DNA of 64,000 nucleotides, taken from positions 1 to 64,000 of the forward strand of contig UCOA01000052.1 of assembly GCA_900474095.1 (NCBI GenBank). The letters run 5' to 3'. The notes beneath the pieces were generated by a model. That model was not told the origin of the DNA. It saw nothing but the letters and a program-made list of their open reading frames with translations, and made no database searches. Source of the DNA: Hyphomicrobiales bacterium (GTDB lineage: Bacteria; Pseudomonadota; Alphaproteobacteria; Rhizobiales; Rhizobiaceae). A program made the translations under genes and the position numbers. The stretch's first letter is position 1. Each line of letters begins with the position of its first letter. Positions 6,457 through 16,356 of the stretch are shown one piece after another.

Positions 6457-8797
6457 GGCTGCGCGCCTCCAGGATGAGGCCCCGCATCTGCCAGCGCCAC
6501 AGGCCGAAGGTGGATGCCGCCATCACGGCAATGGCAAGCAGCATCAGGCCGATGAGGATATACCGGTCGGCAAGCGTCGCCGTTTGCGGCAGGTTCACCT
6601 GATTGCCCGCTTCCGCGATCAGGCTGGCGGCCCGCGCCGTTGGTGCTGCGGCCATCCGGTCGGCGACCACGATCGCCTGTTCTTCGCTCTGCTGGAGCGC
6701 GGCCTTGCGCTGATCCTCCGGCAACGCCTGGGGCGCCTTCTTGCCGAACACCTTCTCGAAATCCCAACCCTCGGGCAGGTTGAGTGGCACTTCGGTGCCG
6801 GCAACAGGTTGGCCGGCCGGACGCGACGGCGTCACGTCGACGGCAACAAGGCTGGTGACCCGCGAAACGAGATGATGGGCAAGTGCTACTGTCTCGATCT
6901 GCTTGTCGAGCACTGCCGCGTCGTTCAGGGCATAGGCGTTGGCTTCGAGGTCGTCGATCTTGCGGCGCGCCCAGAGCTTGGCAATGCCCTTGCCTTCGGA
7001 CGCCTTGGCAACATCCATCTCGACGTGCCAAGACTGGCCACCGGTCTTGCCGGTGATCTGAAGCTTGCCGGCAGCCGAGGCACCGTCGAGCTGTGCGGTC
7101 AGGACGACCGGCTCGCCGCGATAGAGGTCTGGCATCGGGTTCGGCGTGATATCCTGGGTATTCGTGCCTTCGAAGGTTACGGCGATGTCGGTCATCGCTG
7201 GATTTTCCAGCTTGTCGAACAGTTCGCCCATCCTGGCGGCGACCTGGTCCTCCGAGCCGATCAGCGTGAAGGTGCCGCGGCCGAGTTCAGCGGCCTTGGT
7301 CATGAAATGGGTGTTGGGCGCCGAGCCGATGCCGACGGTGAAGACGCGGGCGTCGCCGCGGTTCTTGGATATCTCCGCGAACAATTGCGCCTCGTTGCCG
7401 ATCGCTCCATCCGTCAGAAACACGACCTGCCGCAATGCACCGGGCTCGATCGATCCCTGGGTGCGAAGGGCTGCCTCCAGCGCCGGCAGCATTTCCGTGC
7501 CGCCATCCGCCGTCAGGCCGCGGACGAAGGCGATTGCATCCTCGCGCTTGTCCGGCGCCGCCGGCACAAGGGAGGGAAAATGCACGCTCATCGTGTCATC
7601 GAAACGGATGACGTTGAACCTGTCTTCCGGCCGCAGCTTGGAGATTGCAAGCGCCAGGCTTTCGCGCGCCTGTTCGATCGATTTGCCGGCCATCGAGCCG
7701 GAATTGTCGATGACGAAGATGACTTCGCGCTTCGGATGCATTTCCGGGGTGGCGTCGATGGTCGGTGGCGTGACGAAGCCGAGCAGATAGGTCTTCCCGT
7801 CGGCCGTCTCGCGGAAGAGACCGGCACGCGGCGCCTTGCCGGCAGCTGCGTTCCAGCTCAATTCGAAATCCTTGTCGGCCGGCACGCTGCCGTTCTTCAG
7901 GGTGATCCTGCGCGCCGCGTCATCGACTGTCTGGACGTCTGTCTCGTGGAACGGCGTGGCGACAGTGCCAATCGGGAAGCCGGCGTTGAGATTGACCGTC
8001 AGCGTCACCGGATTGACCTTTGCATTCTCCGCCGGATCGAGCACGGGTGCTGTGATCTTGCCGCGGTCCGGCACCGGATCGCTGACGGCAAAGCCTGATT
8101 TGGGATCGAGATCGACGGTCTCAACGATCGGATCGGGATTGTAGCGTGGTGCGACGACCATCGGGAACCGCAACGAGAACGCGCCGCCCGACTGATGCAC
8201 GCTGCTCTGATATTCGATCTGCACGACGATGGTTTCGCCGGGGCCGATATTGGCGACCTGATTGGTAAAGATGTTCGGGCGCTGCTGTTCGAGAAGGGCT
8301 GTCTTCTTTCCTGCGGCCTTGGCTTCCTCATAGACCTTGCGGGCTTCTTCGCGCGCCTTGATCTCGCCCTCGATGAAGCGCTCGCCGATCTGCATCTTCA
8401 GCGTATCGACGGCGGAGTTTTCCGGCAACGGGAATACGTAGGTGCCCTCGACCCAGCCCTTGCTTGGGTTCTGGAACCGCTGTGTGACGCGGGTACGCAG
8501 GATCGGGCCGTTGACGTCGATCTGAACGTCGGTCGCCAACCGCGGCGCCTCGACGAAGGAGCCGGGCTCCTTGGAGGGGAAGAGCAGGGCGCCTGTGCCC
8601 ATGTCGTTGGGGTGCACATAGCCTGCGAAGTGCTGCGGTTTGGTTTCTCCGGTCTCGGCCGAAGCCTGCGAGAAAAAGCCCATGACGAAAAACAGGACGA
8701 CCGTCACGGCGACAAGCACTGCGACCAGCAGATATTCGACGTATCGCGTGTACTGGCGGCGCGGTATCGTGGCGCCGATTTCGGTATCGACAAACAT
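6446..8797 (-). CDS. Sortase substrate with VIT and von Willebrand A domains
   Basis: 783-residue envelope protein. In order: a short cytoplasmic N-terminus; a membrane span (about 19-43, LLVAVLVAVTVVLFFVMGFF); a VIT domain (about 70-200, including WVEGTYVFPLPENSAVDTL); a VWA domain starting near REVIFVIDNSGSMAGKS, with an intact DxSxS metal site; and a C-terminal sorting signal. That signal is LPQTA at 736, then a hydrophobic segment and basic residues. This is the layout of the family known as marine proteobacterial sortase target proteins. The ATG at 8797 was preferred over an upstream GTG-side extension because it puts the span at the N-terminus. It is the first gene of a run with the sortase. 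Confidence 0.92.
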   Translation of the reverse strand: MFVDTEIGATIPRRQYTRYVEYLLVAVLVAVTVVLFFVMGFFSQASAETGETKPQHFAGYVHPNDMGTGALLFPSKEPGSFVEAPRLATDVQIDVNGPILRTRVTQRFQNPSKGWVEGTYVFPLPENSAVDTLKMQIGERFIEGEIKAREEARKVYEEAKAAGKKTALLEQQRPNIFTNQVANIGPGETIVVQIEYQSSVHQSGGAFSLRFPMVVAPRYNPDPIVETVDLDPKSGFAVSDPVPDRGKITAPVLDPAENAKVNPVTLTVNLNAGFPIGTVATPFHETDVQTVDDAARRITLKNGSVPADKDFELSWNAAAGKAPRAGLFRETADGKTYLLGFVTPPTIDATPEMHPKREVIFVIDNSGSMAGKSIEQARESLALAISKLRPEDRFNVIRFDDTMSVHFPSLVPAAPDKREDAIAFVRGLTADGGTEMLPALEAALRTQGSIEPGALRQVVFLTDGAIGNEAQLFAEISKNRGDARVFTVGIGSAPNTHFMTKAAELGRGTFTLIGSEDQVAARMGELFDKLENPAMTDIAVTFEGTNTQDITPNPMPDLYRGEPVVLTAQLDGASAAGKLQITGKTGGQSWHVEMDVAKASEGKGIAKLWARRKIDDLEANAYALNDAAVLDKQIETVALAHHLVSRVTSLVAVDVTPSRPAGQPVAGTEVPLNLPEGWDFEKVFGKKAPQALPEDQRKAALQQSEEQAIVVADRMAAAPTARAASLIAEAGNQVNLPQTATLADRYILIGLMLLAIAVMAASTFGLWRWQMRGLILEARSRVQ

Positions 8798-10467
<1,670 letters not shown>

Positions 10468-10493
10468 AACTAGGTTGATACCGTCACAATGGG

Positions 10494-10518
10494 CCCGCCG
10501 GAAACGGCGGGCTTTTTT
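10494..10518 (+). terminator. Intrinsic terminator of the aminotransferase gene
   Basis: CCCGCCG, a GAAA loop, CGGCGGG and then six T in a row. The arms are a perfect 7-bp match. Confidence 0.9.
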
Positions 10519-10680
10519 GTTGGCCAGATTCCGGCCAGCCCACAGGATCCGCTCCGCCGCTTCGCCTTCCCACGTAGCAACATCTAGCCTAACCGCTGCA
10601 AATTCCTGTCCCGGACACGCCATGCGGGTTCCGCTCTCGCCTCTTTCCCGTTAAACCATCGCCTGTCGAGGAGCCAGGTC

Positions 10681-11862
10681 ATGAACATCGCGCCGCATCA
10701 CAGGATCTATATCTGCTTCTTCCTGTTCGCCGTCTCGCTCGGCGCGCTTCTGGCGCGCATGCCCGATCTCCAGGTGGCCTTGGGCGTCAACAAGTCCGAA
10801 CTCGGATTGACGCTGATCGGCATGGCGATCGGGGCGCTGATCTCGCTAACGCTTTCCTCGCCGCTGATCGCCCATCTCGGTGCTCGCACCACCGCCTTTA
10901 TCACGGTCCTCGGCACGGCGGCGGCCTTCGCATTCGTGCCCTGGGTCGGCGCGGCCCCCTTGGTGTTCTGCATTTTGTTTTGCGCCGGGCTTCTGGCCGG
11001 GGCGCTGGAAATCAACCTCAACGTCGAGATCGACCGCATCGAGGCGCAGCTCGGGCGCGGAATCATGAACCGGGCACATGGCTTCTGGAGTCTCGGCTTC
11101 TTCGTCACCGCGCTGATCGCCTCCGTCGTCCGCCAGGCTGAAATATCGATGCAGGTTCATCTGGCCGTGACGCTTGCCGTCGTTCTCGTCGCCGGCACGA
11201 TCGCCATTTCCGGCATTCGCAACGCTCCGGCGCGCGTCTTGTCGCATGAGACAAACGCGCCGCTTCTGGCGCTGCCGACCATCGGGCTCCTGCCGCTCTG
11301 CATCATCGGGGTCGCCGCCTTTCTGGTGGAGGGCGCAGGCATCGACTGGTCGGCCATCTACATGCGCGATGTCTTTTCGGTTGAACCGTTCATCGGTGGC
11401 CTCGGGCTGACGCTGTTCACCTTCTTCATGGCGATGGCCCGGCTGTTCGTCGATCCCGTGGTCGACCGCTTTGGCGCCCGCGCGGTTGCATCGGCTCTTC
11501 TCATCCTGTCGGGCATCGGTATCGCAGCGGTGTGGCTTGCGCCGCACCCTTACGTCGCGCTCGCCGGTTTCGCGCTGATGGGAGCCGGCTGCAGCGCCGT
11601 CTATCCTCTGGCGGTTTCGGCGGCAGCCCAGCGCACCGACCGCGCTGCCCAAGTGAACGTCGCAGCACTCGGGCAGGTGACCTTCATCGTGTTCTTCCTT
11701 GCGCCGCCACTGCTCGGCTTCGTCGCAGAACATGCCGGTATTCGCACCTCCTACCTCATCTGCCTGCCACTCGTCGTCTACGCGCTGTTTTCCGTGAAGG
11801 CGCTGGCACCGCGGCGGGATGTAGGTGATCCGGTGAATTCGACCGCCGTCACGCAGGGCTGA
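10681..11862 (+). CDS. MFS transporter
   Basis: 393-residue inner-membrane protein with about twelve hydrophobic segments in two halves, the standard MFS size. The N-terminus (HHRIYICFFLFAVSLGALLA, then RMPDLQVALGVNKSELGL) resembles the sugar/fucose-permease-like branch of predicted exporters. AGGAG precedes the ATG. It is monocistronic by position, convergent with the transglycosylase 200 bp further on. No substrate can be assigned. Confidence 0.85.
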   Translation: MNIAPHHRIYICFFLFAVSLGALLARMPDLQVALGVNKSELGLTLIGMAIGALISLTLSSPLIAHLGARTTAFITVLGTAAAFAFVPWVGAAPLVFCILFCAGLLAGALEINLNVEIDRIEAQLGRGIMNRAHGFWSLGFFVTALIASVVRQAEISMQVHLAVTLAVVLVAGTIAISGIRNAPARVLSHETNAPLLALPTIGLLPLCIIGVAAFLVEGAGIDWSAIYMRDVFSVEPFIGGLGLTLFTFFMAMARLFVDPVVDRFGARAVASALLILSGIGIAAVWLAPHPYVALAGFALMGAGCSAVYPLAVSAAAQRTDRAAQVNVAALGQVTFIVFFLAPPLLGFVAEHAGIRTSYLICLPLVVYALFSVKALAPRRDVGDPVNSTAVTQG

Positions 11863-12061
11863 ATTCCGGGGCGTACCGTCTGCCGCCGATCCGGCGGGTG
11901 ATCAGCGCGTCCCGTGCCGGTGCGACCATGCGCACAGCGATAGCGGCTCCTGGCGCAGGAGGTCCTCGACCATCCGACACGTCTGATCGATCGGCGCGAA
12001 ACGCTGGAACGCTCGGCTGCCTGCCGCCGCACAAGCCAGGGTCCGGTAGCCGGGCAAGCCC

Positions 12062-13018
12062 TCAGTTCTTGAACACGATGCAGGCGCCGCCGCCCTTGCG
12101 AATTGCGGAGCAGACCACTTCGGCCTCCCGTCTTGTCTCGCGGCCGATGCGGGCCGCATAGCGCAGGCGGTTGCCGAAGGCCCGGTTGCGCTCCCGTAGG
12201 ATCAGTGGCTTTTCCGCATTGAGCGGCGACGGCATGCGCTTGACGGTAGCAAGGAACAGTCGCTGCGCCACCGATTTGTGGAAATGTGCCGAAAGTTGCG
12301 CGCCCCAGGGCGCCCAGGTGCCTTCCTCTTCAAACACCACGTCCTTAAGGCGGCGTTTGTCGGCAAGGGCGGTGCAGGCATCGTAGAACGGCTTGTCCTT
12401 GTCGAGCCTGAGATCGAGCGTCTCCGGCGGATTGTCCTTCCATTCCTCCACCGGGTGGGCGGTGATGGAGAGTACATAGGCGCGCGTCTCATGAGGCAGG
12501 TTGCCGGTGCGCAGAAATGTCTCCAGCCCGCCTTCACCGGCATTGTAGGCTGCGGCGGCAAGGCCGAGATTGCCGAAGCGGTCGCGCAGGTTGTCAAGGT
12601 ATTCGGCCGATTCCCCCAAGGCTTCCAACGCATCGAAGCTGTTGGAAAGCCCGCGCAGCTTCGCCGTCGAGGGAATGAACTGCGCGATCCCCTCGGCTCC
12701 CTTCGGGCTGACGGCATCCGGACGGAACAGGCTTTCCTTCCAGATCAACCGTGCGAAGAAATCAGGCGGCAGCGCGTTGGTCTCAGCGAAATGGCCAAGG
12801 GCAGTGCAGATGTCGCGGCTGTAGCTGTGGGCGCGAACGCAGAGTGTCGCATTTGGCGTTCTGGCGGAATAGATGCAGGGTGGCGCGCGCCATTCCGATT
12901 GGGCGATGGCGATAGTTGCGCTCGAGATTGTCACGATGCCAAAGGTTGCGGCAAACAGCACCGCAAGCCACGCCTGATCATGCCGCTGTCTCTCGTGCCT
13001 CATCCGCACCTGGGCCAT
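12062..13018 (-). CDS. Lytic transglycosylase (SLT domain)
   Basis: 318-residue periplasmic murein-cleaving enzyme. A hydrophobic N-terminal segment (about 16-39) ends AIAQS and is a likely signal peptide or anchor. The SLT domain follows: the catalytic glutamate is E95 in IWKESLFRP, with the family blocks GAEGIAQFIPSTA and AAAYNAGEGG. The C-terminal 100 residues carry a cysteine-rich tail of unknown function. The start could also be the ATG 15 bases downstream; neither has a strong ribosome site. It lies after the terminator of the Old Yellow Enzyme gene, so it is probably transcribed alone. Confidence 0.88.
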   Translation of the reverse strand: MAQVRMRHERQRHDQAWLAVLFAATFGIVTISSATIAIAQSEWRAPPCIYSARTPNATLCVRAHSYSRDICTALGHFAETNALPPDFFARLIWKESLFRPDAVSPKGAEGIAQFIPSTAKLRGLSNSFDALEALGESAEYLDNLRDRFGNLGLAAAAYNAGEGGLETFLRTGNLPHETRAYVLSITAHPVEEWKDNPPETLDLRLDKDKPFYDACTALADKRRLKDVVFEEEGTWAPWGAQLSAHFHKSVAQRLFLATVKRMPSPLNAEKPLILRERNRAFGNRLRYAARIGRETRREAEVVCSAIRKGGGACIVFKN

Positions 13019-13135
13019 CCGCCAAAGATCTCGACGGTCCTTGATAGCACCGATGCAGCGGGACGGGGAGAGGGCCTATGACTAATCCGGTTCTTCGACG
13101 AAACGATCAAACACGGGTTGTGATGCCCCTTGCTC

Positions 13136-13162
13136 AAAAATCCCGCCCTGTCAGGGCGGGAT
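13136..13162 (-). terminator. Intrinsic terminator of the alkene reductase gene
   Basis: TCCCGCCCTG and CAGGGCGGGA form a 10-bp stem. On the minus strand a T-run (plus-strand A at 13136-13140) follows. It lies 20 bases after the reductase stop. Confidence 0.85.
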
Positions 13163-13181
13163 TGAGAGATTTGAACGATTT

Positions 13182-14303
13182 CTAGGCGACCTGCTCGAGC
13201 AGCGGATAGTCGGTATAACCCTTGGCGCCGCCGCCATAGAAGGTGGCCTGGTCCGGTGCATTGAGCGGCGCGTTGTTCTTCAGGCGCTGCACCAGGTCCG
13301 GATTGGCGATGAAGGGCTTGCCGAAGGCGACGAGGTCGGTCTTGCCCTGCTCGACGGCCTCGACGGCGAGTTCGCGGTCGTAGCCGTTGTTGGTCATCCA
13401 TGCGGCCTCGCCGCCGGCCTTTTCATAGGCCTGGCACAACGCCTTGTAGTCGAACGGGTGGTCGCCCTGCTGGAAATCGCGCGGGCCGCCGGTCGCACCT
13501 TCGATGATATGGATATAGGCGAGCTTGTACTTCGCCAGGCCTTCGACGACGTAGGTGAAGAGCACTTGCGCGTTTGGATCGGACGAGTCATTGGCAGGTG
13601 TTACCGGCGAAATGCGGATGCCGGTGCGGCCTTCGCCGATTTCCTTGGTGATCGCATCAACGACTTCGAACAGGAAGCGGGCGCGATTCTCGATCGGGCC
13701 GCCGTACTGGTCGGTGCGCACGTTCGAGCCGGAACGCAGGAACTGGTCGATGAGGTAGCCATTGGCTGCATGGATTTCGACGCCGTCGAAACCGGCATCG
13801 ATAGCCGCTCGCGCTGCCTTGCGATAGTCTTCGAGGATGCCGGGAATTTCGGCGAGTTCGAGTGCGCGGGGCTCGGAGGTTTCGGCGAACGTGCCTGTGC
13901 CGTCTTCGTTGACGAGGTAGGTCTTCGATTTCGCCTGGATGGCCGAGGCCGACACCGGCTTTCCGCCGTTCGGCTGCAGCGATGTGTGGGAGATCCGGCC
14001 GACATGCCACATCTGCACGACGATCTTGCCGCCGGCCCTGTGCACGGCTGAGGTGACTTGCCTCCAGCCGTCCAGCGCTTCCTCGCTATAGAGGCCGGGA
14101 ACGTCGGCATAACCCTGACCCTGATGGGTGATCGCGGTCGCTTCGGTGATCAAGAGCCCGGCGCTGGCGCGCTGTTCGTAATAGGTGACGTTCAGTGTGT
14201 TCGGAACGGCACCCGGAGAGCGGTTGCGCGTCAGCGGCGCCATCACGATGCGGTTGGCAAGCTCGATGTCGCCGATCTTGATCGGGTCGAAGAGGGAAGT
14301 CAT
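13182..14303 (-). CDS. nemA: Alkene reductase, Old Yellow Enzyme family
   Basis: FMN- and NADPH-dependent reductase of 373 residues that reduces activated C=C bonds such as N-ethylmaleimide, and often nitrate esters. The barrel begins IELANRIVMAPLTRNRSPG. The flavin/substrate block is about residues 180-200 (GVEIHAANGYLIDQFLRSG), and the C-terminus has the phosphate-binding FGKPFIANPDLVQRL. AAGGAC precedes the ATG. An ArsR regulator lies upstream on the same strand with four 19-bp repeats between them, so the pair looks like a self-regulated electrophile-response unit comparable to nemRA. That link is inference; the enzyme family is secure. Confidence 0.92.
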   Translation of the reverse strand: MTSLFDPIKIGDIELANRIVMAPLTRNRSPGAVPNTLNVTYYEQRASAGLLITEATAITHQGQGYADVPGLYSEEALDGWRQVTSAVHRAGGKIVVQMWHVGRISHTSLQPNGGKPVSASAIQAKSKTYLVNEDGTGTFAETSEPRALELAEIPGILEDYRKAARAAIDAGFDGVEIHAANGYLIDQFLRSGSNVRTDQYGGPIENRARFLFEVVDAITKEIGEGRTGIRISPVTPANDSSDPNAQVLFTYVVEGLAKYKLAYIHIIEGATGGPRDFQQGDHPFDYKALCQAYEKAGGEAAWMTNNGYDRELAVEAVEQGKTDLVAFGKPFIANPDLVQRLKNNAPLNAPDQATFYGGGAKGYTDYPLLEQVA

Positions 14304-14341
14304 GGGAAGTCCTTTTCGTTCGTTGCGGGGATAGTCATTCA

Positions 14342-14417
14342 GGGAGGATAAGGGCTGGCTGGGAGGATAAGGGCTGGCTGGGAGGATAAGGGCTGGCTGG
14401 GAGGATAAGGGCTGGCG
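14342..14417. repeat. Four tandem copies of a 19-bp repeat
   Basis: The unit GGGAGGATAAGGGCTGGCT occurs four times head to tail. Copies 1-3 are identical and copy 4 differs in its last base. They fill most of the 126-bp space between the ArsR stop and the reductase start. The unit length is neither a codon multiple nor close to two helical turns. Confidence 0.95.
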
Positions 14418-14429
14418 GGCGGATCGCCG

Positions 14430-14723
14430 TCAGAGCGTGTTGCCTATGTCTTTCAGGAACGCCTGGATGGTCTCTTCGTTCCTTTTGTAGAAAATCCACT
14501 GGCCGATACGTTTGGTGGTGACGAGACCGGCGCGCTGCAGGATCGCCAGATGGCCGGAGACGGTCGATTGCGAAAGACCGCAGCGCTCGAACTGGCTGGC
14601 GCAAATGCCCATGGCCAGCGGATGATGCTGGTCGGAAAAATGCGCTTCCGGTTCCTTCATCCATCCCAGCATCTCCATGCGCTTCGGATGCGCCAGTGCC
14701 TTGAGGATCTCGTCCTTGTCCAT
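14430..14723 (-). CDS. ArsR/SmtB-family regulator
   Basis: 97-residue winged-helix repressor from the ATG at 14723, which has AAGG upstream; an ATG seven codons earlier is also possible. The recognition helix is in CGLSQSTVSGHLAILQRAGL (about 48-67) and the wing in TTKRIGQWIFYKR. Two cysteines, C41 and C48, flank the start of the recognition region; this could be a thiol or metal sensing site. It reads into the alkene reductase gene, whose substrates are electrophiles. Control of that gene is inferred from order and strand. Confidence 0.88.
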   Translation of the reverse strand: MDKDEILKALAHPKRMEMLGWMKEPEAHFSDQHHPLAMGICASQFERCGLSQSTVSGHLAILQRAGLVTTKRIGQWIFYKRNEETIQAFLKDIGNTL

Positions 14724-14816
14724 CAATCGACCTTGTATCGCCAAATCTCGATATACCGATATGTAGATCGTGTTTGTCCGATATTCAAATCACGTCTCTG
14801 TGAGGGGATTCTGGGC

Positions 14817-14940
14817 AAAAAAAGAGGGCCACGGGAAAACCGGGCCCTTTAAGTGTGAAGGTCAAAAACCTCCAGAGGGGAACAGCTGCTGCGGTGGCAC
14901 TGGGAGGAAAAAGACCACCATCTGCATCAGCTGGATTGGA
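14817..14940 (-). ncRNA. abcR: AbcR-like small RNA, copy distal to lsrB
   Basis: Minus-strand small RNA of about 120 nt inferred from sequence. It ends in a strong terminator: a GGGCC-type stem followed by seven T (plus-strand A at 14817-14823). The core at 14867-14912 is identical over 46 bases to the second copy at 15074-15119. That core carries CCTCCC and TTCCCCTC on the RNA strand, which are complementary to ribosome-binding sites. Tandem AbcR1/AbcR2 (alpha-r15 family) RNAs beside a LysR gene are known from Sinorhizobium, Agrobacterium and Brucella, where they work with Hfq on ABC-transporter mRNAs. The exact 5' end and which copy is AbcR1 are not determined. Confidence 0.82.
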
Positions 14941-15019
14941 TATGGGAAAAGGGGCTGCGCAATTCAACCCGCGGCGCCGAGAAAAATTGCAACTTTTGGG
15001 ATGTACCTGAAATCAAGGC

Positions 15020-15150
15020 AAAAAAAGAGGGCCACAAGAAAACTTGGGCCCTTTATAGTTATGAAGGTAATTAAACCTCCAGAGGGGAACAGCTGCTGCG
15101 GTGGCACTGGGAGGAAAAAAGCCACCAAACTGCATCAGCTGCAGTCGATA
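15020..15150 (-). ncRNA. abcR: AbcR-like small RNA, copy proximal to lsrB
   Basis: Second copy of the same RNA, about 130 nt. The terminator stem is GGGCC, CAAG, a short A loop, CTTG and GGCCC, followed by seven T on the RNA strand (plus-strand A at 15020-15026). It shares the 46-base core with the distal copy, but the terminator loop and the 5' part have diverged. The 5' end is placed only approximately by the end of similarity (TGATGCAG region near 15135). It lies about 200 bp downstream of the lsrB stop on the same strand. Separate promoters are likely, since the sequences upstream of the two copies differ. Confidence 0.82.
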
Positions 15151-15346
15151 TGATGGTTTTTTGGGCGAACTGCAATGATTTAATATGCATGACAGCCATG
15201 TGCCGGACGCAGCCCTGCGCAATTTTCAAGCGATTTAAATCGCTTATGTCGTTGAGATTATCAAGGCCGTGGCGATAAACGAGTTAAAACAGGAGTTTGT
15301 CGAGGAGGAATTAGAGAGCATTTTTTGTGCAACTGCGAAGAGGACT

Positions 15347-16243
15347 TTAGAAGTTCCAGTTGCGCGCCTTTGCAACGATGAAATCACGGAAGACTTTCAA
15401 CTTGGCGGCGTTCTTCATCTCGTCGGGATAGCAGAAATAGGTGTCGAAGGACGGAATGGCGGCACCGATCGGCAGTTGAATGAGGCCGGGATCACGACCG
15501 ACGATATAGTCGGGCATCATGGCGATGCCGATGCCGAGAAGGCAGGCGCGCTTGATCGAGGTCTGGCTGTTGATCTGCAGATGCGAGGGGCGGGGATTGT
15601 CCTGGTCGCGCCCGGCGATCTCCAGCCAGTTGACGTCGAGCAGGTAGTTCGGCGCAGGCTCGCCGAAGGTGATGATGCGGTGATTGTCGAGATCGTCGAC
15701 CGACTGCGGCTCGCCGTACTTGTTGATGTAGGATGGCGCCGCATAGACGTGCATGTGCACGGTGAAGAGCTTGCGCTGGATCAGGTCGGACTGCTGCGGC
15801 TGACGCAGCCGGATGGCGCAGTCGGCATGGCGCATGTTAACGTCCAGCTCCTCGTTGTCGAGGATCAGCTGCACCTGCATTTCCGGGTAGAGCGAGAGGA
15901 ACTCCTGCACCTTGTCGGTAAGCCAGCCCTGGCCGAGGCCGACGGTCGTGGTGATGCGCAGCTTGCCGCTCGGCTTGTCGGTGGTCTCGGTCAGCTGAAC
16001 CTTGACGCTTTCGAGCTTCATCAGCACTTCGTGGGCGGTGCGATAGAGGATTTCGCCCTGTTCGGTGAGGATCAGGCCGCGGGCATGGCGATGGAACAGC
16101 TTGATGCCGACGTCCTGCTCGAGCGAGCTCACCTGGCGGCTGATGGCCGATTGGGAAAGGTGCAGCTTGTCGGCCGCATGGGTGAAAGATCCCGCTTCCG
16201 CCGCCGCATGGAAAATGCGCAGTTTGTCCCAGTCTAGCGGCAT
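15347..16243 (-). CDS. lsrB: LysR-family regulator LsrB/VtlR
   Basis: 298-residue LysR-type regulator from the ATG at 16243 (MPLDWDKLRIFHAAAEAGSF), preceded by GGGGGG. The N-terminal helix-turn-helix is in LHLSQSAISRQVSSLEQDVG (28-46); the effector domain follows. Orthologues are LsrB of Sinorhizobium and VtlR of Brucella and Agrobacterium, needed for symbiosis or virulence and for expression of AbcR RNAs and small proteins. The placement between trxB and the AbcR pair is the same as in those genomes. Cysteines are at 142, 234 and 271. LsrB activity is reported to depend on redox-sensitive cysteines, and C142 and C234 are candidates here. Confidence 0.9.
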   Translation of the reverse strand: MPLDWDKLRIFHAAAEAGSFTHAADKLHLSQSAISRQVSSLEQDVGIKLFHRHARGLILTEQGEILYRTAHEVLMKLESVKVQLTETTDKPSGKLRITTTVGLGQGWLTDKVQEFLSLYPEMQVQLILDNEELDVNMRHADCAIRLRQPQQSDLIQRKLFTVHMHVYAAPSYINKYGEPQSVDDLDNHRIITFGEPAPNYLLDVNWLEIAGRDQDNPRPSHLQINSQTSIKRACLLGIGIAMMPDYIVGRDPGLIQLPIGAAIPSFDTYFCYPDEMKNAAKLKVFRDFIVAKARNWNF

Positions 16244-16356
16244 AGAGCCCCCCATAAAGGCTCGTGGCGGAAAACGGCCTCGTTGTTTCCCGCCAGAGAG
16301 CTGATTGTCTGTTCCCACTCAGGAGCGAGAATTCCCGCTCCAATTGTTCGCGGCTT

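Noticed and set aside
11863-12061. Possible gene between the MFS transporter and the lytic transglycosylase
   Set aside because: Frames here are short, arginine-rich and lack ribosome sites.
14342-14417. CRISPR array
   Set aside because: The 19-bp units are directly adjacent with no spacers, and no cas genes are present.
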